From NCBI RefSeq assembly GCF_019393635.1, contig NC_057866.1, positions 12,410,223 through 12,474,222 on the forward strand: a stretch of DNA of 64,000 nt. The letters are read 5' to 3'. The position numbers were made by a program, and so were the translations under genes. This DNA is from Dromiciops gliroides (lineage: Eukaryota > Chordata > Mammalia > Microbiotheria > Microbiotheriidae). This document shows positions 20,730 to 32,479 of this stretch, one piece after another. Position 1 is the stretch's first letter. Every line of letters starts with the position of its first letter. The notes below the pieces were generated by a model that saw only the letters and a list, made by a program, of their open reading frames with translations, did no database searches and was not told the DNA's origin.

Positions 20730-23700
20730 ATGGACGGGGCCGCGGGGCCGGGTGAGTACGGGGCCAGGGGGACGGGGAGTCCCCGGGGCCTCGGGGGCAC
20801 TTCCAAGGGGCTCCCCGGTGCTGGCCTGCAGCGATGCGCAGCGTGGAGCCCCTGCCTTCCCGGGGCGCTGTTAGCCTGCTGTCACTCCCCACGTCCCCTC
20901 TGTCCTACTCCACGTTGCTCCCTATCTCCCGACTAGGTCGGGCAGGAAGGGGCCCGCCTGGTTGAGCCCTGGCCAGGAGGGAGGAGTGGGCGTCAGGGAA
21001 TGAACTCGCTTCCTCCCCCGGAATCTCCACCCTGAGTCCGGCCCCCTCCCTTCTCTCCTTCCTGAGCCTGGGGACAGCTTGCGCCTTTGGAGGGGACTTG
21101 GGGGCCTCTGGTTCTCTTCAGGCTTTATCCCCGAGGGAATGAAGTTGGGCCAGGAGCCAGGAGCCCGGGAGCCCTGGGTCCTGCTCCGAAATTCGGGCCC
21201 AGCAGAGAGCTGAGCAGGCCGGGTGAGATTGCCCCTCTCTCCTGATGTAGGTGAGGGACAGGCTGGGGGCTGGGAACCCCCCGGTTCAGACATCCTGGGC
21301 TCCTTAAGCCAGAGGCTCCGGGTTCAAGAGGAGGAGATGGAGCTGGTGAAGGCTGCCTTGGCTGAAGTCCTGCGGAGACTCAAGCTGCAGGAGGGGGCCC
21401 CAAGTTTGCCCCTGGGAGCCCCACCTTCCCCTGTCTCCATGCAGGCATCCAGAGAGTCTGCCTCACTTAGCGACAGGTACCTGGCTGCCTTTGCACCTCC
21501 TTCCTCCTTTCTCTTGGCTGCTTTCTGCCCCGAGGACTCAGTTCATCTCATCTCTCCTCCAGAGGCCCCTCAGCCCCTCCCGGACTGCCACCTGCACCCA
21601 GCCCTTCCTTGGTGAGCAGGGGCACCCAGACGGAGATGGAGGCTGAATGCAAGCTGTCTTCTGGCTCCTTAACCTTGAGCAACGGGCCCCCAGCCCCTCC
21701 TGGGGGTGGAGAAGAGGAGCTGGGGGGTGCCCAGTCAGAAGGAGGGGGCAGCAGCAGTGGTGGCGCTGGCTCTCCTGGCCCTCCCGGGGCCCTGCGGCCC
21801 TTTCAGCTCCCTCAAAGGGGGGACACGTGAGTCTCCTGGGCATGGGGGGAGCGACCATGGGAGAGGGAGGAAGGGGGGTATCCAAGGGACCCTGTGCCTC
21901 CTGGGAGGAAAGTGGGAATGGAGGCTCATTCTTTAACGGCATCTTCTTTCTTGTCTTCTCTGGGGACCTGTTCCCCCATCCCCATCCCACCTCCCCCCTT
22001 CAGGCCTCGTCGGAATTCCTCCTCTTCCTCCTCTCCTTCAGAACGGCCTCGACAGAAACTGTCCAGAAAAGCAGCCTCATCGGCCAATCTGCTGCTCCGG
22101 TCAGGCAGTTCCGAAAGGTGGGCTGCTCCCTCTTCAGAGCCAGCCCTTCCTCTCTATCCTCCCAGTAAAAGTTTTCCCACGTGATCGTCAGATCCTGGTG
22201 GGGGTGGTAGCAACAGGTCATCCAGCCCAGCTCCCAAGTCTTGAATCCCTGCCCCAGCATCATCAGAGATCTCCAGGAGGTCCTAGCCATCACTAGACTT
22301 TCGATCATTCATTCATACAACAAACATCTGAGGTAACATTTCTCACCACAGTGAGTGAAATAGATGTTTTACAGATGAAGAAACTGAGGCTCGGACAGAT
22401 TAGAAGTCTAAATGTCTGAGGCAAGTTTCAAACTCAGAGGTTTATGACTCCTAGCCCGTGTCACTGATTCCCACCCCCTCCCCAAACTTATTTTTGTCAC
22501 CCCTGCCTGGGCACTGTGGAACAGGCATGGATGAATGGGCTTCTGGCTTAGGATCTTATAACTTGGGCTGGAAGGGCTGTCAGAGGATCTTGTTCAGGGA
22601 TTCTTAACCTGGGGCCCACAAATTTGTTTTAAAAAATATTTTAATAACTATTTCAATTTCATTGGCTCCCCAATTACTCCTATATATTCCATTTTATTCA
22701 TCTAAAAACAATATTCCTCAAAGGGACCAATAACTTAAAAAAAAAAAGGTTAAGAACTCGCCATCTAGTCTGGCCCTTTCATTTTATTCAGGAGGAAACT
22801 GAGACCCAGAGAGAAATGAGTGTGATTTTAACCTAGGACCTCCTAACTGCTTCCCCATCACCCTCAGCAGGTTCCAATAGAAGCCTACCCCCACCTAGCC
22901 AAAGCCCATGTTCCCAGCACATGTCAATCAGGCCATTGAGATGTATCCTTCCCTCTGGGCTGATTTGTTAGGCTGTTACAAATCAAGTTACTGTAGCAGG
23001 GTGTGCCAGAGGGCCTTCCCTCCCATGGACCTGGGGTATTCCCCAAGCAGACAGATCTCTTTGCCCCCAGCAGCCCCATAGCCTCTCACCCTGGTCCAAG
23101 CTATTCCCAGGAGGTCAGCTCCCATCCGGTAGGGGGTAGGAACTCTTGCTCAGGCAGGCCAGAAGGCCCCATCAAGCCTGACCCACTGAGCCCCTGCTGT
23201 CACAGAGGCAATGACGTAATCAAACCTTGTTTCTCTGAGCCCGGAAGGTGAACAAAACATTTTCTTCCCAACAACCTTGTGAGCTAGGTGAAAGCCAGGT
23301 TCAGCATTCCCATTTTGGGGCGTCACGGCCTCTGTGGTAGCTCTGGTCCCTCCAGGCCTGGCAGGGTTCTTTCTGACCTACCATCTCTAGGGAGCCACAG
23401 ATAATTGTAGAACTAGAATCCTGAACAGACCTACAAACCTGGGGCAGCTAGGTGATGCAGTGGATAAAGCACTGGCTTTGGATTCAGGAGGACCTGAGTT
23501 CAAATGTGGCCTCAGACACTTGACACTTACCAGCTATGTGACTCTGGGCAAGTCACTTAACCCTCGTTGCCCTGTCTAAAAAAAAACAAACAAAAAAAGA
23601 CCTACGGACCTGGAATAAGAAAAGGAAAGAAGCCCAGTGCTAACTGCTGGCAAGCCAAGGGAAATTCTGATGGTCCTGTAACTTGTGAGCCCCAAGCAGA

Positions 23701-26700
23701 GCATTCTTAGGCCTCAGGACGTTTTACCTCTTAGCCCAGTCCTGTCCTTGGGTTTCTTTTTGGTTGGAGAAAGCCAAGGACCCTGTGTTCTAAGGCCCTT
23801 AAAAGTCTCTTTGCCGTCATGAGAAGCATCAGGAGAGGCCTGGCTTTGAATCCTCTCTCAGACACTTAATAGCTGTGTGAGCCTCTATCTTCTGCAAAAC
23901 GGAAACAATAATGGCCATGGGGGAGGCCTCACAACTTCATGGACCCATCAGCCTCTTGGAAAAACCTGCGTTCAAGTGTGGCCACTGACACAAACTGACT
24001 GCGACCCCGGCCTGTCACTCATTCCAAGTCACTTAACCCTTACAGCACCTCGGGCAATGCCCTAGAACAGAATAGGGCACTTACTGATCTTCTTGGGCCT
24101 CTCTTTATCACTAGTAATTCCCAGGAGAGCCAACTGTCCCCCAGCGGCTATGGCGGCAGCTGAGTGGTAGCTGTGTGATTCTGGGCAAGTCATTTCCACT
24201 TGTTTGCCTCAGTTTCCTCATCTGTGAAATAGGGGTGACCATAGCACTGAGATGGTATTTGTCGAAATTCTTTGTAAACCTTAAAACACTATATAAGGGC
24301 TAGCTATAATTATGGTATCTCCTACTTGAGGCTAGTCATTGGTCCCTTTGAGGAATATTGTTTTTAGATGAATAAAATAGAATACATAGGAGTAATTAGG
24401 GAGCCAATGAAATTGAAATAGTTATTAAAATATTTTTTAAAACAAGTTTGTGGGCCCCAGGTTAAGAATCCCTGAACAAGATCCTTCTCCCAGACTCCTC
24501 GCTCCGAGGTCTTGCTCTGTGACACATCCTCACCTCTTGGCCTTTTTTTTTTTTTAACCCTCTCTCTTCAGCCGAGGAGCGAAAGATCCAGTCTCCAGCC
24601 CCGGAGGCCCTGGTTCTCGGAGGAGCAATTATAACCTGGGTAAGGGCAGTTCTGGGGAAACAGGGTGTGTTTGGTGGGAGGGGGAGGCCAGGCAGGTGAA
24701 AGTGGCTACCTCCAAAGGGAGTGAGTTCTCCATCCAGGGAGATCTCCCAGCAGTGAGTGGTGAGAAGATCACTCGTTAGCTGTGCTGTAAAGGTGAGATC
24801 TGTGGGCAGGTGTGGGTTCAATAAGATGGCCTGGAGGGTCCTTGCCAACTCTGTGACTGTGGAACTCTGAGCCTGGCATTGAGGACAGTGGGGCTCAGAA
24901 GATGGAATTCAACTCCCAGTTTGTCCTCTTTCTCCCAGTCAACAGTCTCTCGGGGGCAGGGGGAGAGGGAACTGGAAGGTAACCCTGGTCTCCCTGTCTC
25001 CCCTGCAGAGGGCATCTCAGTGAAGATGTTCCTTCGGGGTCGACCCATCACCATGTACATCCCGTCGGGCATCCGCAGTCCCGAGGAGCTGCCCAGTGGC
25101 CCACCCCCTGAGAACCTCAGCCTTGACTGGGTGTATCCTCCTGTCCTGTCCCCTGGCCCACAATGGCCACCTTTCCCCTCCTCTCCTTGCAGTTCCCCTC
25201 AAAGAACCCAGAATCCCCTTGTCCTGCCCCCAACGCCCTTGCCAGCAAAAGCACCTTCTCCCTGCCCTCTGTCCACTCTTGACTTCTGACCCCTGTCGTC
25301 ATGGAGGAGTTTCACAATTCAGTCCCACAGGCATTTATTGAGCATTTGCCTCATGAGGGAGCAATAAAGTGCATGCACTTAAGTTTGTTACAAGGTAGGA
25401 TGGGATAGCAAGAGGTGTAAAGCAGGAATGTCTCAGCCTCAGCAAGGGAAGAGCAAAGAAAAAGGCCCCTGAGCTGGGCTCCAGCAGACAAAGGGGATTC
25501 CACCAGGCAGAGGAGGAAGGCCGGAGGTGATAGGTCAGGTTTGGCGAGCGGCACATCTGGTCTGATGGCCACACCTGCAGTGGGTGAAGAAATGCCAGGT
25601 TGAGGCAGCAGCAACACACTGAGGCTGCTTAAGCCCTGGAGTATATGGGCAGAGGGGTGACTTTGGTGGCAGAGACTTGGGATGGCTCTGGAGGTCTCTT
25701 CTTGGTTCTGAGATTCTGGGGCTCTCTGGCCCTGGTGGGGGACCGAGGAGGCCCAGAACCAGGCCCATGGCTTGGAGGGGGTCGAGAATGAGAAAGATTG
25801 GAGGGGGGCAGCTAAGGTCGTGGGCAGGCTTTGGCTGCCCTGGGAGGTGGGGGAAATGGGGGAGATGGGAGCGCCGGGGCAATGACAAGGCTGGCAGAAC
25901 TGTCCCCAAGAATTCTGATGTCACCTCAGCACTGGCCTCTTTTCCTTGACCTTCCTCCTCCTCCTCCCAGTTATGGGTATAGGGGCCGAGACTCTCGTTC
26001 CAACTTGTTTGTGCTTCGCTCTGGGGAAGTGGTTTATTTCATTGCCTGTGTGGTGGTGTTGTATCGTCCAGGAGGAGGCCCGGGAGGCCCTGGGGGCGGT
26101 GGCCAGAGACACTACCTGGGCCACACAGACTGTGTTCGCTGGTGAGGTCAACACCACAGGTTGAGGTGGGGGGGGGGCGTTGTGGGAATGGAGGACCCGG
26201 GAGGTGTGGGGGAGCTGGTTCAGTCTGCCAGCAAGGGATGGAGAGATACCCCCAGGGACAAGGTCAGGGGGAAGGAAGGAGGTTGAGGGGAGGGCCAGAA
26301 GCAGTGACTCAAGGACAGTGGTGGGTTAACTGGGTTTGGAGGCAGAGGGTCTGCGTTCAATTCTTCCATCACTTCTGGGATGACCAAGCAAATCCTTTCC
26401 CCTCTCCGTGGCCTCTGTTGAAACAGCTGGTCTTTGATCATGTAACTTAGAAGCAGATGATCAAAGGGACCTCCCGGGCAGGGGATTGAGGCCCCTCCCC
26501 CATTGGTATGTCCCCTTCTCCCCCTTTCAGTCTTGCTGTCCATCCTGACGGCGTCCGTGTAGCTTCTGGACAGACGGCAGGGGTTGACAAAGATGGGAAG
26601 GTACTGTCAGGCAGCAGGCCTGGAGGGGGTGGGCTGACCGCTTGACCCTTTTGTGACTTCCCTTTGCCCCTGCCCCTCTGACTCTACCTTCAGCCACTTC

Positions 26701-29700
26701 AGCCTGTGGTTCACATCTGGGATTCAGAGAAGCTGCATAAGCTACAGGAGATCGGACTCGGAGTGTTTGAGCGAGGAGTTGGCGCCCTTGCCTTCTCCGG
26801 CTCGGTGAGCTGGCCCCTCCCCACCTTTGAAAAATTCTCAGTCCCTGCCCATGCCAGGATTTTGTGTTATCTCAGCCCATGGCGTTTCCCAACTTACACA
26901 GTGCCTGGCACACAGCACGTTCCTAGGAAGAGTTGACTGCCCGCCTGCCCATCATCTTGCTGCCCCCTCTGAGCGGGCATGCTCGAGCCCTGCCTGTCCC
27001 CTCTGCTCCCCCCGCAGGATCAGGGCAACTTCCTGTGCGTGGTGGACGACTCCAACGAGCACATGTTGTCAGTGTGGGACTGGAACCGAGGTGCCAAGCT
27101 GGTGGAAATCAAGGTGAGGGTTCGAGGCTCTCAGGGCTTTGGGTCTGGGACCTGAGTGGTTGGCCACAGTCATGGTGAAGTCTCTGGTAGTTTAGGGGAC
27201 AGAAGGAAGAGCCAGGGTCTGGGACTAGCTTGGAGTCTTTGGAGGCTTCCCTCCATGGTTAGCAGCCTCCTTTCAGGAAGGAGAGGCAGCTGGATTTGGG
27301 TTCAGATCCCACCACTACCTTTTACTGCTCCTGTATGACCTTGAGCCAGTCACTTCTCCCTGGGCCTAATTTTCTTCTGAAAAACACTAAATGCCCTCCA
27401 AGGTCCCTTTTAGCATTTTCTCTTTGAGCCCCAGAGGGGTGGGAAGTGGCTCCCCTTGGCTGGACTGGGTGAGAGGATCCGGGTGCTGTCTAATCCCCAG
27501 GTTTCCCTCCCTCCAGAGCACAAATGACTCTGTCCTGGCCGTTGGCTTCAACCCCCGAGATAGCAGTTGTATCGTCACCAGCGGAAAGTCCCACGTTCAC
27601 TTCTGGAACTGGTCCACTGGAGGAGGGGCGCTGGGCAATGGGGGACTCACACGGAAACAGGGTGTCTTTGGGGTGAGGTCTGAAGGGTGGGGAAATTGTG
27701 TGCGCATTTGGGTGTAAAATGGGCACTGGGCCACAGTCTTCCCCTCAGACAGATCCAGATTTGATCCCTGACCTTGGACCCTCAGCTTTTCTGTGACCCC
27801 ACCCCCGCCCTGCTCTTGACTTTCAAAAGTACAAACCTATCCCTTGACCACTCTGATGATCTCATGACTCACCTTTAACCTCTACCCCCTCCCAGAAATA
27901 CAAGAAGCCCAAATTTGTCCCCTGCTTTGTGTTCCTTCCGGATGGAGACATCCTCACTGGGGACTCTGAAGGGACCATCCTCACCTGGGGGCGGAGCCCT
28001 CCTGACTCCAGGACCCCGGGCAGGGGTGGGGCTAAAGGTATACGATTCCCCTGAACCCCCAAAGCTTGGCGGGACCACCCCAAGAATGGAGAGCCAGGGC
28101 AGTTCCCAGAGGCAGGGCGGGGCATGGGGAGGAAGAAACACAGAGAGCCCTGGAGGTGGGCTAGGAACCCACCTTGGGAAGGTGACTTCCCTGAACTGAC
28201 CTCAGTTTCCTCATCTGTGGGATGAGGGGGTTGGACTAGATCAGGCGTTCTTACCCTGGCTGATGGATAAATTTAGAAAGTCTATCAACTTGGAGGCAAA
28301 AAAGTGACATTGAAAAATATCCAGTAACCACTAACAGAACGTTAGCATCCCCTTCCCGTGTGAATGCAGGAAACCAACCACAGTGACATTAGCTTTCACT
28401 AGGCTGCCAGAGGGGCCCATATAATGCAAATAATGTGAAGACCCCTTGGACTTAGGGGGCTGCTAAGCCTTTCCACTTTGACATGCCAGCTTCCAAGGCC
28501 TCTTCCAGCACTGATGTGCCACATTTTAAGGTCCTTCCCAGCGCTGACATTCCAAGCTTTAAAGGATTCATTACACCTGGCCTTGGCCCTCACTTTATCC
28601 TCCTCCTCCCCCTCCATTGGACCCATCATAACCTGCCCAGTGGCCTTGATCCCACCAACTGTGGCCCTCCCTCCTCCATACAGAGACCTTTGGCATTGTG
28701 GCTCAGACCAGAGCCCATGAGGGCTCCATCTTCGCTCTGTGTCTCCTGAAGGACGGGACTGTGCTGAGCGGGGGTGGGCGGGATCGAAGGCTGGTTCAGT
28801 GGGGGCCAGGGCTCACTGCCCTCCAGGAGGCTGAGGTAAAGCCGGGACTGGAGCTGGGGGAAGGGGGAGGGGAAGAACTAGGGCAGAGGGGGCTGCAGAG
28901 CAGACGTTAAGTTGGTGGGACTTTTTTCTTCCTGAAACATGCACACCCTCCCCATCCCCCTCCAGATTCCAGAACAGTTCGGAGCTGTCCGGGCCATCGC
29001 AGAAGGGCTGGGCTCCGAGCTGCTGGTGGGCACCACCAGGAATGCGCTGCTCAGGGGAGACCTGGCTCAGGGTTTTTCCCCTGTTATCCAGGTAAGGGTT
29101 TGTGTGGGGCCAGAGGAGTGTGGGGCTGGGCAGCAGCAGGGAGCTCTGATGACACCATCCTGCCTCGGTATCCCTTAGGGTCACACTGATGAACTCTGGG
29201 GTCTCTGCACTCACCCCTCCCTGAACCGCTTCCTCACCTGTGGCCACGACCGGCAGCTCTGTCTCTGGGATGGGGAGTGTCACGCCCTGGCCTGGAGCCT
29301 CGATCTCAAGGTACCTTGGCCCAGACCTGGAGCCTACACCTGGATCTCCTGAGGCCCCTGTCCATTACCTCCCCCCCAGTCTGTGGAGAATCCAGCGCCC
29401 TCTCCCGGGGCAGGGCAGGGCCATCTGGTGGGGTTCCCCCCCCATGAGAAAAGTATCTCCTTAAATGCCAACCCCAGCATCCTCTTTCTGACCACCTCCC
29501 TCCTCCAGGAGACCGGTCTCTGTGCTGATTTCCACCCCAGTGGGAAGGTCGTGGCTGTGGGACTAAACACTGGGAGGTGAGAGTGGTTTGGGAGCCAGGA
29601 TCCAGGGCTGGAGAGGGGAGGAGGGAGGTAAGGGTAAGGTGGCAGTGGAGCGCTGGCCACGGGCCCCATGCCCTCCTCTGACCCCAGGTGGCTAGTTCTG

Positions 29701-31989
29701 GACACGGAGACTCGAGAGATTGTGTCCGATTTCACTGATGGGAATGAGCAGCTCTCAGTTGTCAGGTATAGTCCAGGTGAGAGCCTCTCCCTCCCCTTCC
29801 CCCATCCAGAGGCCTCTCTCTCTGTGACCTGCCTCCCCCCTCCGCTCCCTTCCTCGATCCTTTCTCTGACATTACCTTCCAGTTATTCTCTACCTATTTT
29901 TGACGTCCATTATGGTTGGCCCCTTGTCTCTGCTAGAGAGCAGGGACTGTTTGGTTTTGTTCTTCCTTATACACCCTGCTCCTAGCACAGTGCTTGGCCC
30001 ATAGTAAGCCCTTAAGGAATGCTTGTTGACTGACCCCTTCAGATGGGATGTACCTGGCCATCGGTTCCCACGACAACATGATCTACATCTACGGGGTTTC
30101 CATCGATGGGGCCAAGTGCAGCCGGGTTGGCCGATGCGTGGTGAGTGTACTGAGCTAGCCCAGTGGGATGGGGGTGGGGGTGGGAAGGGCAGGCTAGCTC
30201 TGCCCAGACTTTCCTAGGGAATGGCCTGCTGCTGGGGTGGGAACGGAAGGCTCCAATTTTGACACCCCCCTCCCCCTCCTTCTCCCAGGGGCACTCCAGC
30301 TTCATCACCCACCTAGACTGGTCCAAGGATGGGAATTTCATCATGTCCAATTCTGGGGACTACGAGATCCTCTACTGTGAGGAGGGGTTCACAGGGGTGG
30401 GTCCCAGAAAAGACAGAGCTACAGGGATCAAGTTTTCTCACCCACTGTGGCTCAGAGCTAGGGTGCCAGGAGGGTATTTGGGGTCAGAGGTGCTGGGTTT
30501 GAATCCCAGCTCTGCTGCTTACTTTGGGGTGTGGGGGGAACCTGGCACAAGTCACCCCCCCTTAGCTTTCCATTTCCTAAGTCTGTAAAAGGAGAAGATT
30601 TGGGTCTGTCTCAGTTCTCACATTCTAGGTTCTAAGCTCCCTGTCCGTGCTAACATTCTAGCTTTTAAGGTCCCCGCTGAGCGCTGACTTTCTTGCTCCA
30701 AAGCCCCTTCCTGCTGTGACATTTGATATTTCTATTTTCTAAGCTCCTTCCGGCTCTAAATGCTATGATCTCATGAACCTAATCCATGGAAAATGTACTA
30801 AGCAAAGACCTTTAGAGAAAAGTTGTCCGGGGCACTGGGTGAGGGGGTGATTTCGATGACACGGATTTGTCGGGAAATCCAGGAACCCACGTGGTCATCT
30901 CGCCCCTCTCATTCCCTTCAGCCGGCTGAATTGATGGAAAGGGATTGTCCTAAGTCGGGCTTCCTTACTTCCTTTTCTCCCAGGGGACGTGGCTGGGGGG
31001 TGCAAGCTGCTGAGAAACCGGTATGAGAGCCGGGACCGAGAGTGGGCCACCTACACCTGTGTCTTGGGTTTCCACGTGTACGGTGAGCACCGAGCCTGGT
31101 GAAGATAGCTGGGAATAGCGGTTGAACGGCTCCAGGGCGAGAATGCAGGGTTGTGGGTCTGGGAATGTCCGGGGAACGAAAGAAATGCTGGGCCTGTGGG
31201 TGGCCGGGAATGCGGGAGCTTGTATAAGGAGGAGGAAGCAGGAATGAGGCGGGTTTGCCTTGGTAGGCGTCTGGCCGGATGGATCCGACGGGACAGATAT
31301 CAACTCCTTGTGCCGGTCCCACAATGAGCGAGTCGTAGCAGTGGCCGACGACTTCTGCAAAGTGCACCTGTTTCTGTACCCGTGTGCCCGGGCCAAGGTG
31401 AGGGGTCTTCCCCACCCCACAGGCCCAGAGGCCAGAGGAGTGGCTGGAGAATGGGAGGGATGCAAGATGGGAATCAGTCCAGAGCTGCTGAAGAGTACTG
31501 GGGGAGGGGGTGGGGGAGACTCCGAGGGAGACCGCAGTACAACTTTAGTGGAAAGAGCATTTGGACTTGGAGTAATGAGACTGAGATTCAACTACTGGCT
31601 GCGTGACCTTGAGCAAGTCGCTTCCATTCCCCAGACTCAGTTGCCTCGTTTGTCAAATGATGGTATCTAAGCTTCCCTGCAGCGCTAAATCCCATGTAAA
31701 CGGGCCAGATTCCACCTATTTCTTCCCATTCTGCGTCGTCCGGTCCCGTCCCCTCTCCAACCCTCCCTTCCCCTCCCCCCCTCAGGCTCCCAGCCGAAAG
31801 TATGGAGGTCACGGCAGCCACGTCACCAGTGTCCGATTCACTCATGACGATTCTCACCTCATCTCACTGGGAGGAAAGGATGCGAGCATATTCCAGTGGC
31901 GCATGCTGGGTGGGGGGGGCCCTGGAGCAGCCCCCCCTACACCCTCCCGCACCCCTTCCCTCTCCCCCGCCTCATCGCTGGATGCCTGA
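20730..31989 (+). CDS. EML3: Echinoderm microtubule-associated protein-like 3
   Basis: Microtubule-binding protein that, in mitosis, helps recruit gamma-tubulin/augmin to spindles. Exons: 20730-20751, 21251-21476, 21563-21826, 22004-22117, 24572-24639, 25009-25132, 25971-26141, 26531-26600, 26694-26804, 27018-27113, 27517-27672, 27896-28037, 28684-28835, 28966-29091, 29179-29310, 29509-29576, 29688-29776, 30043-30140, 30289-30376, 30984-31082, 31267-31397, 31786-31989; 916 aa (human 896). Order: trimerising coiled coil at about 25-57 (LSQRLRVQEEEMELVKAAL), a Ser/Pro/Gly-rich basic region with RGTQT at 102-106 (LC8-like motif), SSSSSSPSERPRQKLSRK, the HELP motif (GYRGRDSRSNLFVLRSGEVV), then the tandem WD40 TAPE fold to about 885 and a Ser/Pro tail. 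Exon 2 is longer than in human, which accounts for most of the extra length. Confidence 0.95.
22365..22475. repeat. MIR-type SINE fragment in EML3 intron 4
   Basis: GTTTTACAGATGAAGAAACTGAGGC is the conserved MIR core (here with 5' flank), followed by a decayed body with TTTCAAACTCAGAGG. Old, with no visible target duplication. Confidence 0.6.
22585..22735 (+). repeat. Long inverted repeat, left arm (EML3 intron 4)
   Basis: 151 bases from GGATCTTGTTCAGGGATTCT to GGGACCAATAACT. The reverse complement occurs at 24334-24484 with five differences, all transitions, and no gap (about 97 percent). The arm contains an interspersed-repeat head (TTCTTAACCTGGGG), and the match reaches about ten bases before CAGGG. 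Shortly after its right end, AGGTTAAGAACTC mirrors the TTCTTAACCT head, as in a small terminal-inverted-repeat element. Confidence 0.9.
23441..23598 (+). mobile_element. Marsupial tRNA-derived SINE in EML3 intron 4, sense
   Basis: Starts GGGGCAGCTAGGTGATGCAG, has a B-box-like GAGTTCAAATG, and ends in an A-rich tail. An imperfect target duplication GACCTACAAACC / GACCTACGGACC flanks it (23428 and 23599), so it is older than the copies with perfect duplications. It lies in the loop of the inverted repeat. Confidence 0.9.
24140..24300 (+). repeat. MIR-type SINE in EML3 intron 4
   Basis: GCTGTGTGATTCTGGGCAAG, TTGCCTCAGTTTCCTCATCT and TTTGTAAACCTTAAAACACT occur in the MIR order. A smaller related fragment is at about 23820-23890. 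Confidence 0.65.
24334..24484 (-). repeat. Long inverted repeat, right arm (EML3 intron 4)
   Basis: Reverse complement of 22585-22735 over the full 151 bases, with five transitions. It ends 87 bases before exon 5. The spacer between arms is 1598 bases and holds a SINE and MIR fragments. Confidence 0.9.
26325..26445 (+). repeat. MIR-like fragment in EML3 intron 7
   Basis: GGAGGCAGAGGGTCTGCGTTCAATTC, then a CACTTCTGGGATGACCAAGC block and CCGTGGCCTCTGTTGAAACA fit a decayed MIR. Similar remnants lie in intron 10 at about 27285-27385, intron 19 at about 30480-30600 and intron 21 at about 31545-31680. Confidence 0.45.
28241..28440. repeat. Ancient interspersed repeat with TTCTTAMCCTGG-type head (EML3 intron 12)
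   Basis: GCGTTCTTACCCTGGCTGATGGATAAATTT, then AAAAAAGTGACATTGAAAAATATCC, recalls an old mammalian repeat whose copies begin TTCTTAACCTGGGGTCC. A related piece with GGGTGGGAAAAAATGACATC starts near 51009. The family is not assigned. Confidence 0.4.
28450..28572 (+). repeat. Degenerate tandem array, about 33-bp units (EML3 intron 12)
   Basis: About three units of the pattern CTAAGGYCYTTCCAGCRCTGACATTCYA follow each other: CTGCTAAGCCTTTCCACTTT, CTTCCAAGGCCTCTTCCAGC, TTTTAAGGTCCTTCCCAGCG. The same unit recurs as five copies at 30590-30780. Confidence 0.6.
29885..30035 (+). repeat. LINE-2 3' end next to EML3 exon 18
   Basis: GAGAGCAGGGACTGTTTGGTTTTG, CTAGCACAGTGCTTGGCCCATAGTAAGC and TTAAGGAATGCTTGTTGACTG are the typical L2 3' end in sense orientation. 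It abuts the exon 18 acceptor at 30042, so the polypyrimidine tract there is very short (CCCCTTCAG). Confidence 0.65.
30590..30780 (+). repeat. Degenerate tandem array, 32-40-bp units (EML3 intron 19)
   Basis: Five diverged units of TTCTAAGCTCCTTCCGGCTCTAA...ATTCTA, beginning near TGGGTCTGTCTCAGTTCTCA, GTTCTAAGCTCCCTGTCCGT, CTTTTAAGGTCCCCGCTGAG, CTCCAAAGCCCCTTCCTGCT and TTTCTAAGCTCCTTCCGGCT. It is the same unit as 28450-28572. Confidence 0.6.
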
Positions 31990-32230
31990 CCCCACCGGAA
32001 CTAGCTGGAGTGGGTGGGTTTAGAGGGTGCTTTCTCCCCTACCTCCCGTCGCCCCCACCCCCCTCCCAAGGACCAGGAGCCTCCTCTTCTAACTTCGTTA
32101 CATTCCGTGCCTTCTCCCGGTCCGGGAGGGGCGTTGGGACACCCCCCCCCCCTCCCAACACTGTACAGATCAGCAGGCTGAGCCGAGCAGCCCCCACCCT
32201 CCCCCCCAGACCCCGCAGCAGCGCAGGGGC

Positions 32231-32236
32231 AATAAA
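32231..32236 (+). terminator. EML3: EML3 poly(A) signal AATAAA
   Basis: AATAAA lies 242 bases after the EML3 stop. Cleavage should be near 32255. The MTA2 promoter elements start about 260 bases further on. Confidence 0.85.
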
Positions 32237-32479
32237 ACAGATGCAAAGTCCCTTCGCAGCCTCCGCGTGTCCTTCTGCGGGGGAAGGGCTGGGGGTGGCC
32301 TGGGGAGGGGGTAGAGAGAGCCCTGGGGTGGAAGTTAGAGGACCGGCTGTGAAGGCTCGCTCTAGGCAGCCTCTGTAACCAGGAGTGGGGTTGGACACGC
32401 TGCTCCCTCACCAAGGGCGCTTCCCGCTCCCAGGCTCCCGCATGGACCCGGGTTGGGGGCAGTGAAACACCTCGGGCGG

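Noticed and set aside
20192-20892. Several open frames of 150-214 codons on both strands before EML3
   Set aside because: All are low-complexity Pro/Gly/Arg products of C- and G-runs; none shows homology or conserved splice context.
24334-24484. Inverted repeat as the terminal repeats of one 1.9-kb DNA transposon
   Set aside because: The spacer holds only ordinary SINE and MIR fragments and unique sequence, no transposase remnant, and no target duplication outside the arms.
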